From Bacteroidales bacterium UBA5507 (lineage in GTDB: Bacteria > Bacteroidota > Bacteroidia > Bacteroidales > Lentimicrobiaceae), in assembly GCA_002426195.1 (NCBI GenBank), contig DIOT01000041.1, forward strand, positions 1-64,000: a stretch of DNA of 64,000 nucleotides. Reading direction: 5' to 3'. The notes under the pieces were generated by a model. The model was not told the DNA's origin and did no database searches. It saw only the letters and a list, made by a program, of their open reading frames with translations. This document shows positions 1 through 8,321 of the stretch, piece by piece; the stretch's first letter is position 1, and each line of letters starts with the position of its first letter. The position numbers and the translations under genes are program-made.

Positions 1-13
1 ATAAAGACAGCCT

Positions 14-41
14 TTTGTGTTTTATAAAAGCCTTATTTTTG
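14..41 (+). promoter_or_regulatory. Candidate Bacteroidota promoter for the M20 amidohydrolase
   Basis: A perfect TAnnTTTG -7 box (TATTTTTG, 34-41) is preceded by TTTG at 14-17, a 16-bp spacer. The box lies only 8 bp before the ATG at 50, so a transcript from it would have almost no leader. The match is to the known Bacteroidota sigma-factor consensus. Use of the site is inferred. Confidence 0.4.
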
Positions 42-49
42 TCTTTGGT

Positions 50-1210
50 ATGGAGGACTTTATTTGTTTCAGGCATCACTTGCATTCTATTGCAGAGCTT
101 TCGGGAAAGGAAGTAAAAACTTCTCAGTTCATTTTTAATTATCTTCAATCATTGAATCCCGACTTTCTAAAGGTCGTGGCAGATAATGGTGCGATTGCTG
201 TATTTAAAGGCAATATTCATGGTGTGTCTGCTGCTTTTAGAGCAGATATTGATGCATTACCTATTCAGGAAATTAATGATTTGCATTATAGTTCCACAAA
301 TCCCGGCATTTCTCATAAGTGTGGACATGATGGGCATGCTACTATTTTAGCTGCTTTTGCTAAGTTTATTTCTGAGAATAGACCTTCATCAGGTAATGTT
401 ACACTCATATTCCAACCTGCTGAAGAAACAGGACAAGGAGCTGCAGATATTATTCAATCAACCGAATTCAACGCTCTTAATCCAGAGTATATTTTTGGAA
501 TGCATAACTTGCCTGGTTTCCCCAAAAATAATGTTATTATAAGAGATAATTACTTTGCCTGCGCATCACATGGAATGATCATAAAGCTCAAAGGTGTAGC
601 ATCTCATGCTTCTGAACCTGAAAAGGGAATTAGTCCTGCTCATTTATTAAGTGAATTGCTTGCTGAAGTACCTTCGTTACAAAATTGTGATACAAGTAAT
701 CCAAATTACTCGTTATGTACAATTACCCATGTGAATATGGGAACTTATGCATTCGGATTATCTCCTGCTGATGCTGTTGTTCTGGTCACAATAAGAGCAT
801 ACTCTAATCATATACTTGAAGAAGTCACACTCAAGCTAAAAGACATGGTTCGTGGAAAGGCTATTCAGATGGGAATTGAATATTCTTTTGAAATTGTGGA
901 GAAATTTCCACCCACAATTAATAATGAAGAGGCAAATATAATTGTCAAAAGAGCTGCTCATATTGCCAGGTTAGGAGTAATTGAAGCTACTGAACCGTTC
1001 AAATGGTCGGAAGATTTTGGTAACTATAGCTTGAATCTTTCTTCAAAGCATGGAGATTCTACGGTAAAAGCATCTTTCTTTGGGCTGGGTGCCGGTGAAA
1101 ACACTCCAAACCTTCACAATTCAGAATACGACTTTCCTGATGATATTATCGATTCAGGAGTTGAACTCCTAAAGCATATCTACAAGAGTTTATTTGAGAT
1201 TGAAGATTAA
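50..1210 (+). CDS. M20-family amidohydrolase (N-acyl amino acid / hippurate hydrolase-like)
   Basis: This is a metal-dependent amidohydrolase of peptidase family M20, of the type that removes acyl groups from amino acids or hydrolyses small amides in the cytosol. The metal-binding motif CGHDGH is at residues 91-96. A PAEETGQGA segment carries the expected acidic pair, and an MHNLPGFP segment and a late NLHNSEYDF segment supply further family histidines. The ATG at 50 is preferred to a GTG at 17, which would only add residues with no family counterpart. The 386-residue length is normal for the family. There is no signal peptide. The gene is convergent with the nuclease that ends at 1218. The exact substrate cannot be read from the sequence. 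Confidence 0.88.
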   Translation: MEDFICFRHHLHSIAELSGKEVKTSQFIFNYLQSLNPDFLKVVADNGAIAVFKGNIHGVSAAFRADIDALPIQEINDLHYSSTNPGISHKCGHDGHATILAAFAKFISENRPSSGNVTLIFQPAEETGQGAADIIQSTEFNALNPEYIFGMHNLPGFPKNNVIIRDNYFACASHGMIIKLKGVASHASEPEKGISPAHLLSELLAEVPSLQNCDTSNPNYSLCTITHVNMGTYAFGLSPADAVVLVTIRAYSNHILEEVTLKLKDMVRGKAIQMGIEYSFEIVEKFPPTINNEEANIIVKRAAHIARLGVIEATEPFKWSEDFGNYSLNLSSKHGDSTVKASFFGLGAGENTPNLHNSEYDFPDDIIDSGVELLKHIYKSLFEIED

Positions 1211-1217
1211 TAGTGGC

Positions 1218-2495
1218 TTATTTAACCAACTTTAAAGTGGTTGAATATCCTTTATTACTTGATAGTCGAAGTAAGTATATTCCGGGGTTTAAATTATTGA
1301 ATGGAATTTTTACGACACTATATCCCGATGCTATGTATTGCAGCTTCTCAAATACCTTCTGTCCTGCAAGATTGTATACTGAAACTTCCATTTCATGATT
1401 GGTTAAAGAATTAAGTGAAACAGTAGTTATTCCTTCAGGATCATTAGCAACTCTGATATTATCAAATGGATTAAAAGACAGCTCATTTATTGAACCAGGC
1501 ATTTCAGCTATAACTTCTAAAGTAATCTGTATAGGTAAATGGTCAGAATTGCGATACACAGCATCTAATACACTCCCTGGAACTGAAGTATTTGTTCCAC
1601 TATTTATTGACTGATTAAAATGACGTCCATCCTGTCCAATAGCTTTATAGCTGCCAGGTTTGAATCTTAAGCCTTCAAGTCCATTTAATATCTGAGGAGA
1701 TGAAAGAATAAAGTCAAATCTATCGTCCATACCACCGGATGATTGACAACCATTTCCCGATGTAGTAACTGATTGAGTGTGAACATAGGCAAACTGCGGA
1801 TTATTGTTCCAATTGCCTTCTGTATTGATTGGATCATAGAAGGGAAACGTTAACGAACCCCTTGTGAGTATTTGATAAGCCTCCTCTTCAGCAGTATACA
1901 AGTTAAAGTCACCCATCAGAAGATAGTTGCCCTGTACTTCAGTACTTTCTAGTCGGGAAATTATGTTTCCAGCCATCTCAGCTCTGTCAATTTCATCGCT
2001 AACTCCACTACCAGCTTTAAGATGTGCAACAATGCAGTTGATAAAGACTGTATCACCTGAAATAGGTATTTTTTTGTAATACAAGGTGTATAAGTTTACA
2101 TCCCTGACAAATGACTGGAGTACTTTTGAAGATTTTAATGAAAGCTTTAGCGTGTCGTAATAAAGCATATTGACAATGTTAGAACCCGCTATATTGACAG
2201 ATGGTGCTCTTCCATAGCGTTTATCATCAATTGCTTCCTTTAGGACATTGTTTAGAATCCTGTCATGATAAGCAGTGATTTTGCTTATCTCATTAACAGT
2301 AAAGATATCCGGATTTGAATAGCTTATAATTGTCTTAAGATATTCTTCTTTTACAAGATGGTTGTTGTTTGAGTTATTACAAAAACCCGAGTAATTGCCA
2401 AAATTTAATAGATTATACTGCAGGACTCTCAAAGAATCCTGGCTATATGCGTTTATAGCTAAGGCAAATAATGCTGCTAATAATGTTTTTCTCAT
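1218..2495 (-). CDS. Secreted endonuclease/exonuclease/phosphatase-family protein with type IX sorting domain
   Basis: The first ~19 residues form a signal peptide ending near AYSQ. The body matches the endonuclease/exonuclease/phosphatase fold: a Glu in FTVNEIS, an AHLKAGSG segment, the metal-binding LLMGDFNL, and a final SDHLPI with the catalytic Asp-His. The last ~85 residues resemble a type A C-terminal sorting domain of the type IX secretion system, with VYNLAGQKVFE and NPGIYLLRL. The protein is therefore probably passed through the type IX translocon and may be processed by the PorU-like proteases in this window. It could act on nucleic acids or phosphoesters. It follows gatD by 23 bp on the same strand. 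Confidence 0.88.
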   Translation of the reverse strand: MRKTLLAALFALAINAYSQDSLRVLQYNLLNFGNYSGFCNNSNNNHLVKEEYLKTIISYSNPDIFTVNEISKITAYHDRILNNVLKEAIDDKRYGRAPSVNIAGSNIVNMLYYDTLKLSLKSSKVLQSFVRDVNLYTLYYKKIPISGDTVFINCIVAHLKAGSGVSDEIDRAEMAGNIISRLESTEVQGNYLLMGDFNLYTAEEEAYQILTRGSLTFPFYDPINTEGNWNNNPQFAYVHTQSVTTSGNGCQSSGGMDDRFDFILSSPQILNGLEGLRFKPGSYKAIGQDGRHFNQSINSGTNTSVPGSVLDAVYRNSDHLPIQITLEVIAEMPGSINELSFNPFDNIRVANDPEGITTVSLNSLTNHEMEVSVYNLAGQKVFEKLQYIASGYSVVKIPFNNLNPGIYLLRLSSNKGYSTTLKLVK

Positions 2496-2518
2496 CTAAA
2501 TAAAACCAGGATGTGCTA

Positions 2519-3904
2519 TTACTTGTGCACTTTCCTTACAAATTCTTCCACTTCACTCACTCCACCCTGATAAACAAGATAACCATTATAAGGTTCCCTT
2601 ACTGTAATTTCATCATTGATTGGAGTTAACATTAACTTCTTTACTTCCTCTCTATCTGTAGTTTGACCTAATGCCCATCCTAATTTAATATAAGCAGCTT
2701 CGGGAAGCATATTCGCAGCAGGAATAATCCCTTTAGCCATAAGATCGCGCCCCGTGTCATATACAAACATGTGCACATATCCCCAAAGGGTTTGAACAGT
2801 CATGTACATGTGAACACCTGCAGCGTAAGCTCTCTCAATTGCTGGGTACAAAGGTTTGTTAACATGTCCTAATCCGGTTCCTGCTATGATAATTCCCTTA
2901 TATCCGTTTTCAACCAGTGAATCAATAATGTCTGGTTGCATGTTAGGATAGTAATAAATAATTGCAACTTTTTCTTCAAAATAAGGGAGTATTGTAACAT
3001 TCCTGTCGTTTCGACGATGATTGTATTGCTGTTTTATTGGAGTGACACCCTGCCTTGTGACCGTTGCAAGCGGAGTATCTCCAATAGTACGGAAAGTTGA
3101 CCTATAGGAAGAATGCATTTTACGCACACGTGTTCCTTTATGCAGGAAACCATATTCATCACTTGTAGGGCCGAACATACATACCATTACTTCGGCAATA
3201 TCACCATGACCAGCAGCCGTACAAGCATGCATAAGATTCAATGCAGCATCGGAACTGGGCCGATCAGATGACCTTTGAGAGCCGACCAACACAATAGGGA
3301 CAGGTGAATTCTGAACCATATAAGTTAAAGCAGCCGCTGTGTGATGCAATGTGTCTGTGCCATGACCAATTACGATGCCATCAACACCATTGGCAATTTC
3401 TTTACCAATAGCTATTGCCAGCTTTTTATAATTGTCTGGTGCCATATTTTCACTAAATACCGCAAAAACCTTTTCGGTAGTCAGGTTGCATATTTGTGCT
3501 AATTCAGGGACAGCGCCATATAATTCACCTGGTGAAAATGCGGGAATTACAGCTCCGGTTCTGTAATCCAACCTTGATGCAATAGTTCCTCCTGTACCTA
3601 TTAGCTTTACTTTAGGCAGACCGGGGGTGTATGGAAATTCTTTTTCAGGAATTTTATAGTTTGCTTTCTTGTAACCTGTTTCCTTCATGCCGGTTATTGT
3701 CAATACATCAATTCCGACATTATAACCGGTTACAATTTTCATTACAATATGCTTATCGTCGTCATTTTCGCTTCTTGGGAGAATAGTACCTTTAAAAACG
3801 CCTCTTGTTGTTTGAACTTCAGCCTGGCCCCAAACTCTCACATTAAATTTTTTGAGGATTTCAAGCGATGCCCCTTTATAGCCTTGGAAAATATCTTCAG
3901 ACAT
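2519..3904 (-). CDS. gatD: Glu-tRNA(Gln) amidotransferase subunit D (GatD, archaeal type)
   Basis: GatD is the asparaginase-like glutaminase that frees ammonia for GatE in tRNA-dependent Gln-tRNA formation. Residues ~20-75 match the small GatD N-terminal domain, with GVFKGTILPR and GYNVGIDV. The asparaginase domain follows, with GTGGT (Thr107), HGTDT (Thr183, Asp184) and RVRKMHSS (Lys262). These form the Thr-Thr-Asp-Lys set, and the spacing of 76, 1 and 78 residues is close to that known for archaeal GatD. The length of 461 is slightly above the archaeal norm of about 435. The gene lies 12 bp downstream of gatE. A plain L-asparaginase lacks this N-terminal domain and partner. GatDE is classically described from archaea, so this is likely ancient transfer. 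Confidence 0.93.
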   Translation of the reverse strand: MSEDIFQGYKGASLEILKKFNVRVWGQAEVQTTRGVFKGTILPRSENDDDKHIVMKIVTGYNVGIDVLTITGMKETGYKKANYKIPEKEFPYTPGLPKVKLIGTGGTIASRLDYRTGAVIPAFSPGELYGAVPELAQICNLTTEKVFAVFSENMAPDNYKKLAIAIGKEIANGVDGIVIGHGTDTLHHTAAALTYMVQNSPVPIVLVGSQRSSDRPSSDAALNLMHACTAAGHGDIAEVMVCMFGPTSDEYGFLHKGTRVRKMHSSYRSTFRTIGDTPLATVTRQGVTPIKQQYNHRRNDRNVTILPYFEEKVAIIYYYPNMQPDIIDSLVENGYKGIIIAGTGLGHVNKPLYPAIERAYAAGVHMYMTVQTLWGYVHMFVYDTGRDLMAKGIIPAANMLPEAAYIKLGWALGQTTDREEVKKLMLTPINDEITVREPYNGYLVYQGGVSEVEEFVRKVHK

Positions 3905-3916
3905 TATTTATGGATG

Positions 3917-5881
3917 TTAAATTGATTGTGATAGTTCGTGTAAATTGACATTTCCAGTTGCGGCAAATCGCAGTTGTCCCATAATCCATTGTTTCTCGGC
4001 AAGAGAATTTTTACTCTTCTGGATTTCAGAAAACTTTTTTCTGAGGAACGGAACTTTTGATAGTAGTTCTTCTTTGGCAACAGGCTTATACTTTATGATC
4101 TCCAGGACAGAATGGAAGTCCATTTGAGGATGCTCATAAATTACAGGTATCATTGACCATGCAAGCTCAGGCTTTATTTTCTGTTCTTTCAGGAACTTTA
4201 GTAATGCGTAAATTATTTTATAATTGAAGCTCTTGTTTGATGTTTTAGTCTGCCCTTCGGTATATTTTAATTTATGTCCGAAAAGCGTAGCAACAAACAC
4301 CGGTGAGTAATCGAGCTCGTTTACAATTTTCTCAATCAAAGGGAAGAGATCATTTCTAAAGATATATGTAAAGACATCTTCGGGAACTCCCCAATTTTTC
4401 ATAATGTTATAACGTTCAATCACTTCCTGTGGAAGCTTGTTCCTCAGCTCTTCAATATATTGATCTTCCAGAGGAATCGGAGCTGAGTCCGTATCAGGAT
4501 ACATTCTATCGGCACCGGGAAGAACCCTCTCAAAAATGGTAGTTCCATCTGGTATTGATTTCCTTGTTTCAGGCGGAATTCCGTTAAGAGCCATCAGACA
4601 CCTTTCTTCGATCGTTTCAAGTGCTGTAGAAACGTCCTCAGCCGGTCCCCAAAAGATGATCTGAGCATCTTCGTCTTTGGCTTTAAGCAGCGCTTTTATC
4701 TTTGAAAAGTCCTTGTCAGATAAATCAGCATTAAATTGTTCACTATGAATCATATGCGGCAATTCGAGGCATGCAACTACTTTAAGCCTCTCGCTGATTT
4801 CATGTGCAAACATTCTACCAGGTTGTGTAAAATGACTCAAGGCTCCTCTATATCCTGGCAAGTTTACAGCAATAATTTTATATCCATTGTTCTTAGCATC
4901 AATTAATGGCTGAAAATCAAAATTATAGTCATGAAAATTTAATTCAGCACTATGGATTTTCCAGGTAACAGGATTAATCCCGCTTGATAAAAGTCTGTCT
5001 TTTAATAATAGTAAGGACCACTGTCTGAAACACTCATTATGTGTGAGTTGAGGGATCCACCTGGTGTGAGCAACTCCTTTAATTTCAACGCGTGAACCTC
5101 CACGGCAACTTACATTAACATCCTGCCGTCCGGCTCCTATTCCGGTTCTTACTTTCCCGGTGCTTCTGTTAAGAAATCTGATATAATCACAAACCTCCTT
5201 AACTTCGTCCGGATTAACCATGTCGGGATATGTAACTGTCTCAATTAAAGGCATTCCCAACCTGTCTGTCCTGTATATTCTGGTATGACCAATGTCAGAA
5301 ACTTCTCTACACGAGTCCTCCTCCAAACTTAATTGAATTAGTCGAATATTTTTGTTAGGTAATGGCAACAGACCCTCAACACCAATTATAGCTGTACGTT
5401 GAAATCCTGTTGGAATACTTCCGTCAAGATACTGTTTACGGGTAATATGCACTTCGCCCACTATATTAAGTTTTGACAAAAGAGAAATCCCGATGGAAAT
5501 CTCCAGAGCTTCACGATTAACAGGAAATGGAGGAGTGTCGTCCACCTCATAAGTACAAGTTGTTTCATTCTGCAACCTGTATACAATTTTCTTTCGGGTT
5601 TTAAACTCCATTAAAGCTGTGCCATCGTATTCTCCCAATTCACTAAGAGTGGGACGCATATGCCTTATAACTTCTGCATCAAATTGGTTAGGCTTTTGGT
5701 AAATACCTGCCGGGCAATTGCAAAACAGCTTTCTACTGGTTTTTAGTTGCTGATGCACTTCAAGTCCTGACATGAAGCCAATTCTGTCGTAGTCATCCTG
5801 GGTTGCTTTCTGCCGTTCAATGTAACCGGCCTCTTTTTTCGTATTTTCGTAATTGTCGATTGGACTGAAACTCATAGTCAT
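3917..5881 (-). CDS. gatE: Glu-tRNA(Gln) amidotransferase subunit E (GatE, archaeal type)
   Basis: GatE phosphorylates and amidates Glu-tRNA(Gln) using ammonia from GatD. The GatB/GatE catalytic core is clear: GLEVHQQL (39-46), RKQYLDGS (148-155), LSLEEDS (184-190), DRLGMPLIE (206-214) and GRQDVNVSCRGGSRVEIKGV (251-270). An AspRS-like insert covers roughly residues 290-480 and includes DGTTIFERVLPGADRMYPDT, a GatE hallmark absent from bacterial GatB. A helical YqeY-like tail follows to residue 654. The length is near archaeal GatE (about 620-635). The ATG at 5881 is used here, and a second in-frame ATG at 5875 is equally possible. It is the first gene of gatE-gatD-nuclease and is divergent from the DUF4271 gene. 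No GatA or GatC is visible nearby. Confidence 0.93.
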   Translation of the reverse strand: MTMSFSPIDNYENTKKEAGYIERQKATQDDYDRIGFMSGLEVHQQLKTSRKLFCNCPAGIYQKPNQFDAEVIRHMRPTLSELGEYDGTALMEFKTRKKIVYRLQNETTCTYEVDDTPPFPVNREALEISIGISLLSKLNIVGEVHITRKQYLDGSIPTGFQRTAIIGVEGLLPLPNKNIRLIQLSLEEDSCREVSDIGHTRIYRTDRLGMPLIETVTYPDMVNPDEVKEVCDYIRFLNRSTGKVRTGIGAGRQDVNVSCRGGSRVEIKGVAHTRWIPQLTHNECFRQWSLLLLKDRLLSSGINPVTWKIHSAELNFHDYNFDFQPLIDAKNNGYKIIAVNLPGYRGALSHFTQPGRMFAHEISERLKVVACLELPHMIHSEQFNADLSDKDFSKIKALLKAKDEDAQIIFWGPAEDVSTALETIEERCLMALNGIPPETRKSIPDGTTIFERVLPGADRMYPDTDSAPIPLEDQYIEELRNKLPQEVIERYNIMKNWGVPEDVFTYIFRNDLFPLIEKIVNELDYSPVFVATLFGHKLKYTEGQTKTSNKSFNYKIIYALLKFLKEQKIKPELAWSMIPVIYEHPQMDFHSVLEIIKYKPVAKEELLSKVPFLRKKFSEIQKSKNSLAEKQWIMGQLRFAATGNVNLHELSQSI

Positions 5882-5973
5882 TGTAGTTTCTTTTTAAGGA
5901 GCATCAAACGTACAAGATTTTTTTTAAACTACAAACTTTTAATGATGCAGTAAAAGCCTAATTTTACAGCAAT

Positions 5974-6885
5974 ATGCAAGGTGAAGAAATAATAGCTCAA
6001 CAATTTGATACTCAGTTGCCTTATCTTAAAATGGATGAGCCTCATGATACTCAGGACTCAAATTATGTTGATTTTTTGTACGATAGCATTAATCCCTCGC
6101 CTCCCTCTTCAACCTTCATTTTTCAGTTGAAAGATATTATTATTGAGGATACTGTTGCGATTTCAGACACAATAGTAAAGGAAATGCCTTCAGTTTTCTT
6201 TCCATACAAATCTGAACCTATAAAAATTAGTCCGAAATTCAGAGATTATCAGGCATATGACTGGCTAACACTTCTCTTATTGTTGTGTCTAGGCATCCTG
6301 GCATGGATAAAGTATGAAGGAGGCAGAAGGGTCTCTCAATTATTCAGAGCCGTATTTGCCCGACATAATATGAACCAATTGTTGAGAGATGGTGATATCT
6401 TCCATGAAAGAATTACACCCGGTTTGATGTTCATTAGCCTCATCACATATTCTACTGCAGTTTCATTATTAATAAGGCCATATAATATAGAATTCCCCGG
6501 TGCTGACAGTAGCTTTCAGCAATTCTCAATAGTCGCAGGAGTTATACTGTCGTTATGGATGCTTAAGCTAGTGATAATTAAACTCTCGGGAATACTTTTC
6601 AGGACAAGAAATGAAACCAATGAATATTTGATCACAAATATAATATTCAACGTAGCATCGGGATTGATTGCATTCCCTTTTGCATTTTCTGCACATTACA
6701 CAGACAACAGCATAATTCTTTGGATTTCTATTTTGATTATAATCGTTGGCTTATTGATGAAGTTCATTAGGAGTATTTTTGTAGGATTATCGACTCAATC
6801 ATTTCCTGTAGTCTACATTTTTTTGTATCTTTGCACCCTCGAAATTTTGCCAGTACTTGTAATCTACAAGCTTATCGTGAATTAA
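5974..6885 (+). CDS. DUF4271-type integral membrane protein
   Basis: The first ~90 residues are soluble and rich in acidic and proline residues. They are followed by about seven hydrophobic segments to the C-terminus, beginning with WLTLLLLLCLGILAW. The position directly upstream of hemD, rnpA and yidD is the usual place for DUF4271 proteins in Bacteroidota. The function of the family is unknown to me. An imperfect -7 box (TAATTTTA, 5959-5966) precedes the ATG by 7 bp. The gene is divergent from gatE across a 92-bp gap. Confidence 0.75.
   Translation: MQGEEIIAQQFDTQLPYLKMDEPHDTQDSNYVDFLYDSINPSPPSSTFIFQLKDIIIEDTVAISDTIVKEMPSVFFPYKSEPIKISPKFRDYQAYDWLTLLLLLCLGILAWIKYEGGRRVSQLFRAVFARHNMNQLLRDGDIFHERITPGLMFISLITYSTAVSLLIRPYNIEFPGADSSFQQFSIVAGVILSLWMLKLVIIKLSGILFRTRNETNEYLITNIIFNVASGLIAFPFAFSAHYTDNSIILWISILIIIVGLLMKFIRSIFVGLSTQSFPVVYIFLYLCTLEILPVLVIYKLIVN
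6836..6843 (+). promoter_or_regulatory. Candidate internal promoter for hemD-rnpA-yidD
   Basis: A perfect TAnnTTTG box (TATCTTTG, followed by CACCC) lies inside the 3' end of the DUF4271 gene, about 92 bp before the hemD ATG. No convincing TTG -33 element is present at the usual distance. It could give hemD and the genes after it a start independent of DUF4271. Confidence 0.35.
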
Positions 6886-6935
6886 GATTACCAAGGCTTT
6901 CGGCACAAGTGTAATCGTCAAAGAAAGAAATCTTT

Positions 6936-7700
6936 ATGGCTTCTAAGGTAAAAAACATTTTAATTTCGCAACCGAAACCGGCTGATCTGGAAAAATCTCC
7001 TTACTATGAAATCATCAAGAAGTTCAATGTAAGCATTGACTTTCATAAATTTTTTAAGATAGAGGGCCTGTCTTCTATTGATTTCAGGAAAGAAAGTAAG
7101 GTTAGACTCAATGAATATTCTGCTGTAATCTTCACAAGTAAGAATGGTGTAGATCATTATTTTCGATTAGCATCGGAGTTAAGGTTTGATACACCTGATA
7201 GCATGAAGTATTTTTGCACAACCGATAGTATTGCATTTTACCTTCAAAAATACATCCAGTTCAGAAAAAGAAGAATATTCTTCTCACCTCAGAGTGGAAT
7301 TTCTGACTTAATGGAACTTATCAAGCGTCATAAGAATGAGAAATTTCTTCTGCCATGCAGCGAAGACCACAATAACGAGCTTTCAGATGCCTTGGAGAAT
7401 AGTAAAATTTCTTATGTAAAGGCTGTTATGTACAGAACTGTTTCAGAGAATATGACCTTCCTGGATCTTAAAAAATACGATATGCTGGTTTTCTTCAGTC
7501 CATCTGGTATTAAGTCCTTGTTTGCTAATTTCCCTGATTTTCAGCAGGGTGAAACATTAATTGCAGTATCAGGGAATTCTACTGCTGCAGCTGCACGTGA
7601 AGCCGGTTTGACCATATCTTTTGAAGGGCCTAATTCAGTTGCTCCTTCAATGGCTAAAGCTATTGAACTACAATTGCAAAGCTCAAACAAAGGGAAATAG
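6936..7700 (+). CDS. hemD: Uroporphyrinogen-III synthase
   Basis: HemD cyclises hydroxymethylbilane to uroporphyrinogen III, the branch point to heme, siroheme and cobalamin. The family is poorly conserved. The 254-residue length, the two-domain pattern, the segment AVIFTSKNGVDHYF in the first domain, YDMLVFFSPSGIKSLF in the second and the late IAVSGNSTAAAAREAGL fit it well. There is no signal peptide, in line with a cytosolic enzyme. The gene is 50 bp after DUF4271 and 18 bp before rnpA, the standard Bacteroidota order. Confidence 0.88.
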   Translation: MASKVKNILISQPKPADLEKSPYYEIIKKFNVSIDFHKFFKIEGLSSIDFRKESKVRLNEYSAVIFTSKNGVDHYFRLASELRFDTPDSMKYFCTTDSIAFYLQKYIQFRKRRIFFSPQSGISDLMELIKRHKNEKFLLPCSEDHNNELSDALENSKISYVKAVMYRTVSENMTFLDLKKYDMLVFFSPSGIKSLFANFPDFQQGETLIAVSGNSTAAAAREAGLTISFEGPNSVAPSMAKAIELQLQSSNKGK

Positions 7701-7718
7701 GGTGAAATATCCATTCTG

Positions 7719-8102
7719 ATGCAAAATTTTGCTAAAAATGAGCGCTTGTGCAGCAAATCAGTTATTGATCAATTATTTACTCAAGGACACTCATTTTTCA
7801 AGCATCCTTTAAAAATTAAGTGGTTACAAGGTCAATGGGATAGTAACAACTCTGTTAAAGTTGTTATATCTGTATCAAAGCATCGCTTTAAGAAGGCTGT
7901 TGACAGAAATAAAATCAAGCGACTGATCAGGGAATCATTCAGACTTAATAAATTTGTGCTGGAGAATGGTTTGAAAGGTCAGAAAGTTTATCTGGCAATA
8001 ATATATACCAGTAATGAAATGCCTGACTTTGCCACTCTAAATAGAGTAATAAATGATGTATTTCATCGTTTAAATTTAGATTATGAAAAACTTTCTGGCT
8101 AA
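7719..8102 (+). CDS. rnpA: Ribonuclease P protein component
   Basis: RnpA is the basic protein subunit that helps the RNase P RNA bind and cleave pre-tRNA 5' leaders. The 127-residue length, high Lys/Arg content, N-terminal FAKNERLCSKSVIDQLF and the signature AVDRNKIKRLIRESFR (the RNxxKR helix) identify it. Its last 20 bases overlap the yidD start, the coupling often seen for this gene pair. Confidence 0.94.
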   Translation: MQNFAKNERLCSKSVIDQLFTQGHSFFKHPLKIKWLQGQWDSNNSVKVVISVSKHRFKKAVDRNKIKRLIRESFRLNKFVLENGLKGQKVYLAIIYTSNEMPDFATLNRVINDVFHRLNLDYEKLSG

Positions 8103-8304
8103 GTTCTTTATACTTATAATCCGCTTTTACCAACTGGCTATTTCTCCATATTTGCCTTCTTCATGCAGATACACGCCTACCTGTTCAGTATATGGTATTG
8201 AAGCGCTCAAAAAGTATGGTCCTTTTAAAGGAAGTTGGCTTACAATTAAAAGAATTGCATCCTGTAATCCATGGGGTGGCAGTGGCTACGACCCTGTTCC
8301 CTGA
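8083..8304 (+). CDS. yidD: Membrane protein insertion efficiency factor YidD
   Basis: YidD is a small, membrane-associated basic protein that assists insertion of membrane proteins. The 73-residue product has an amphipathic N-terminus and the family core CRYTPTCSVYGIEALKKYG, ending in NPWGGSGYDPVP. The three conserved Cys are present. The ATG lies inside the last 20 bases of rnpA in another frame. Confidence 0.95.
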   Translation: MKNFLAKFFILIIRFYQLAISPYLPSSCRYTPTCSVYGIEALKKYGPFKGSWLTIKRIASCNPWGGSGYDPVP

Positions 8305-8321
8305 ATAGAAAAATTAACGCT

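Noticed and set aside
2519..3904. Reading the gatD product as a simple L-asparaginase
   Set aside because: It has the GatD-specific N-terminal domain with GYNVGIDV and lies 12 bp from gatE. The catalytic set alone would not distinguish the two.
3917..5881. Reading the gatE product as bacterial GatB
   Set aside because: The length of 654 and the AspRS-like insert with the PGADRMYP segment are GatE features. GatB is about 475 residues, and no gatA or gatC is adjacent.
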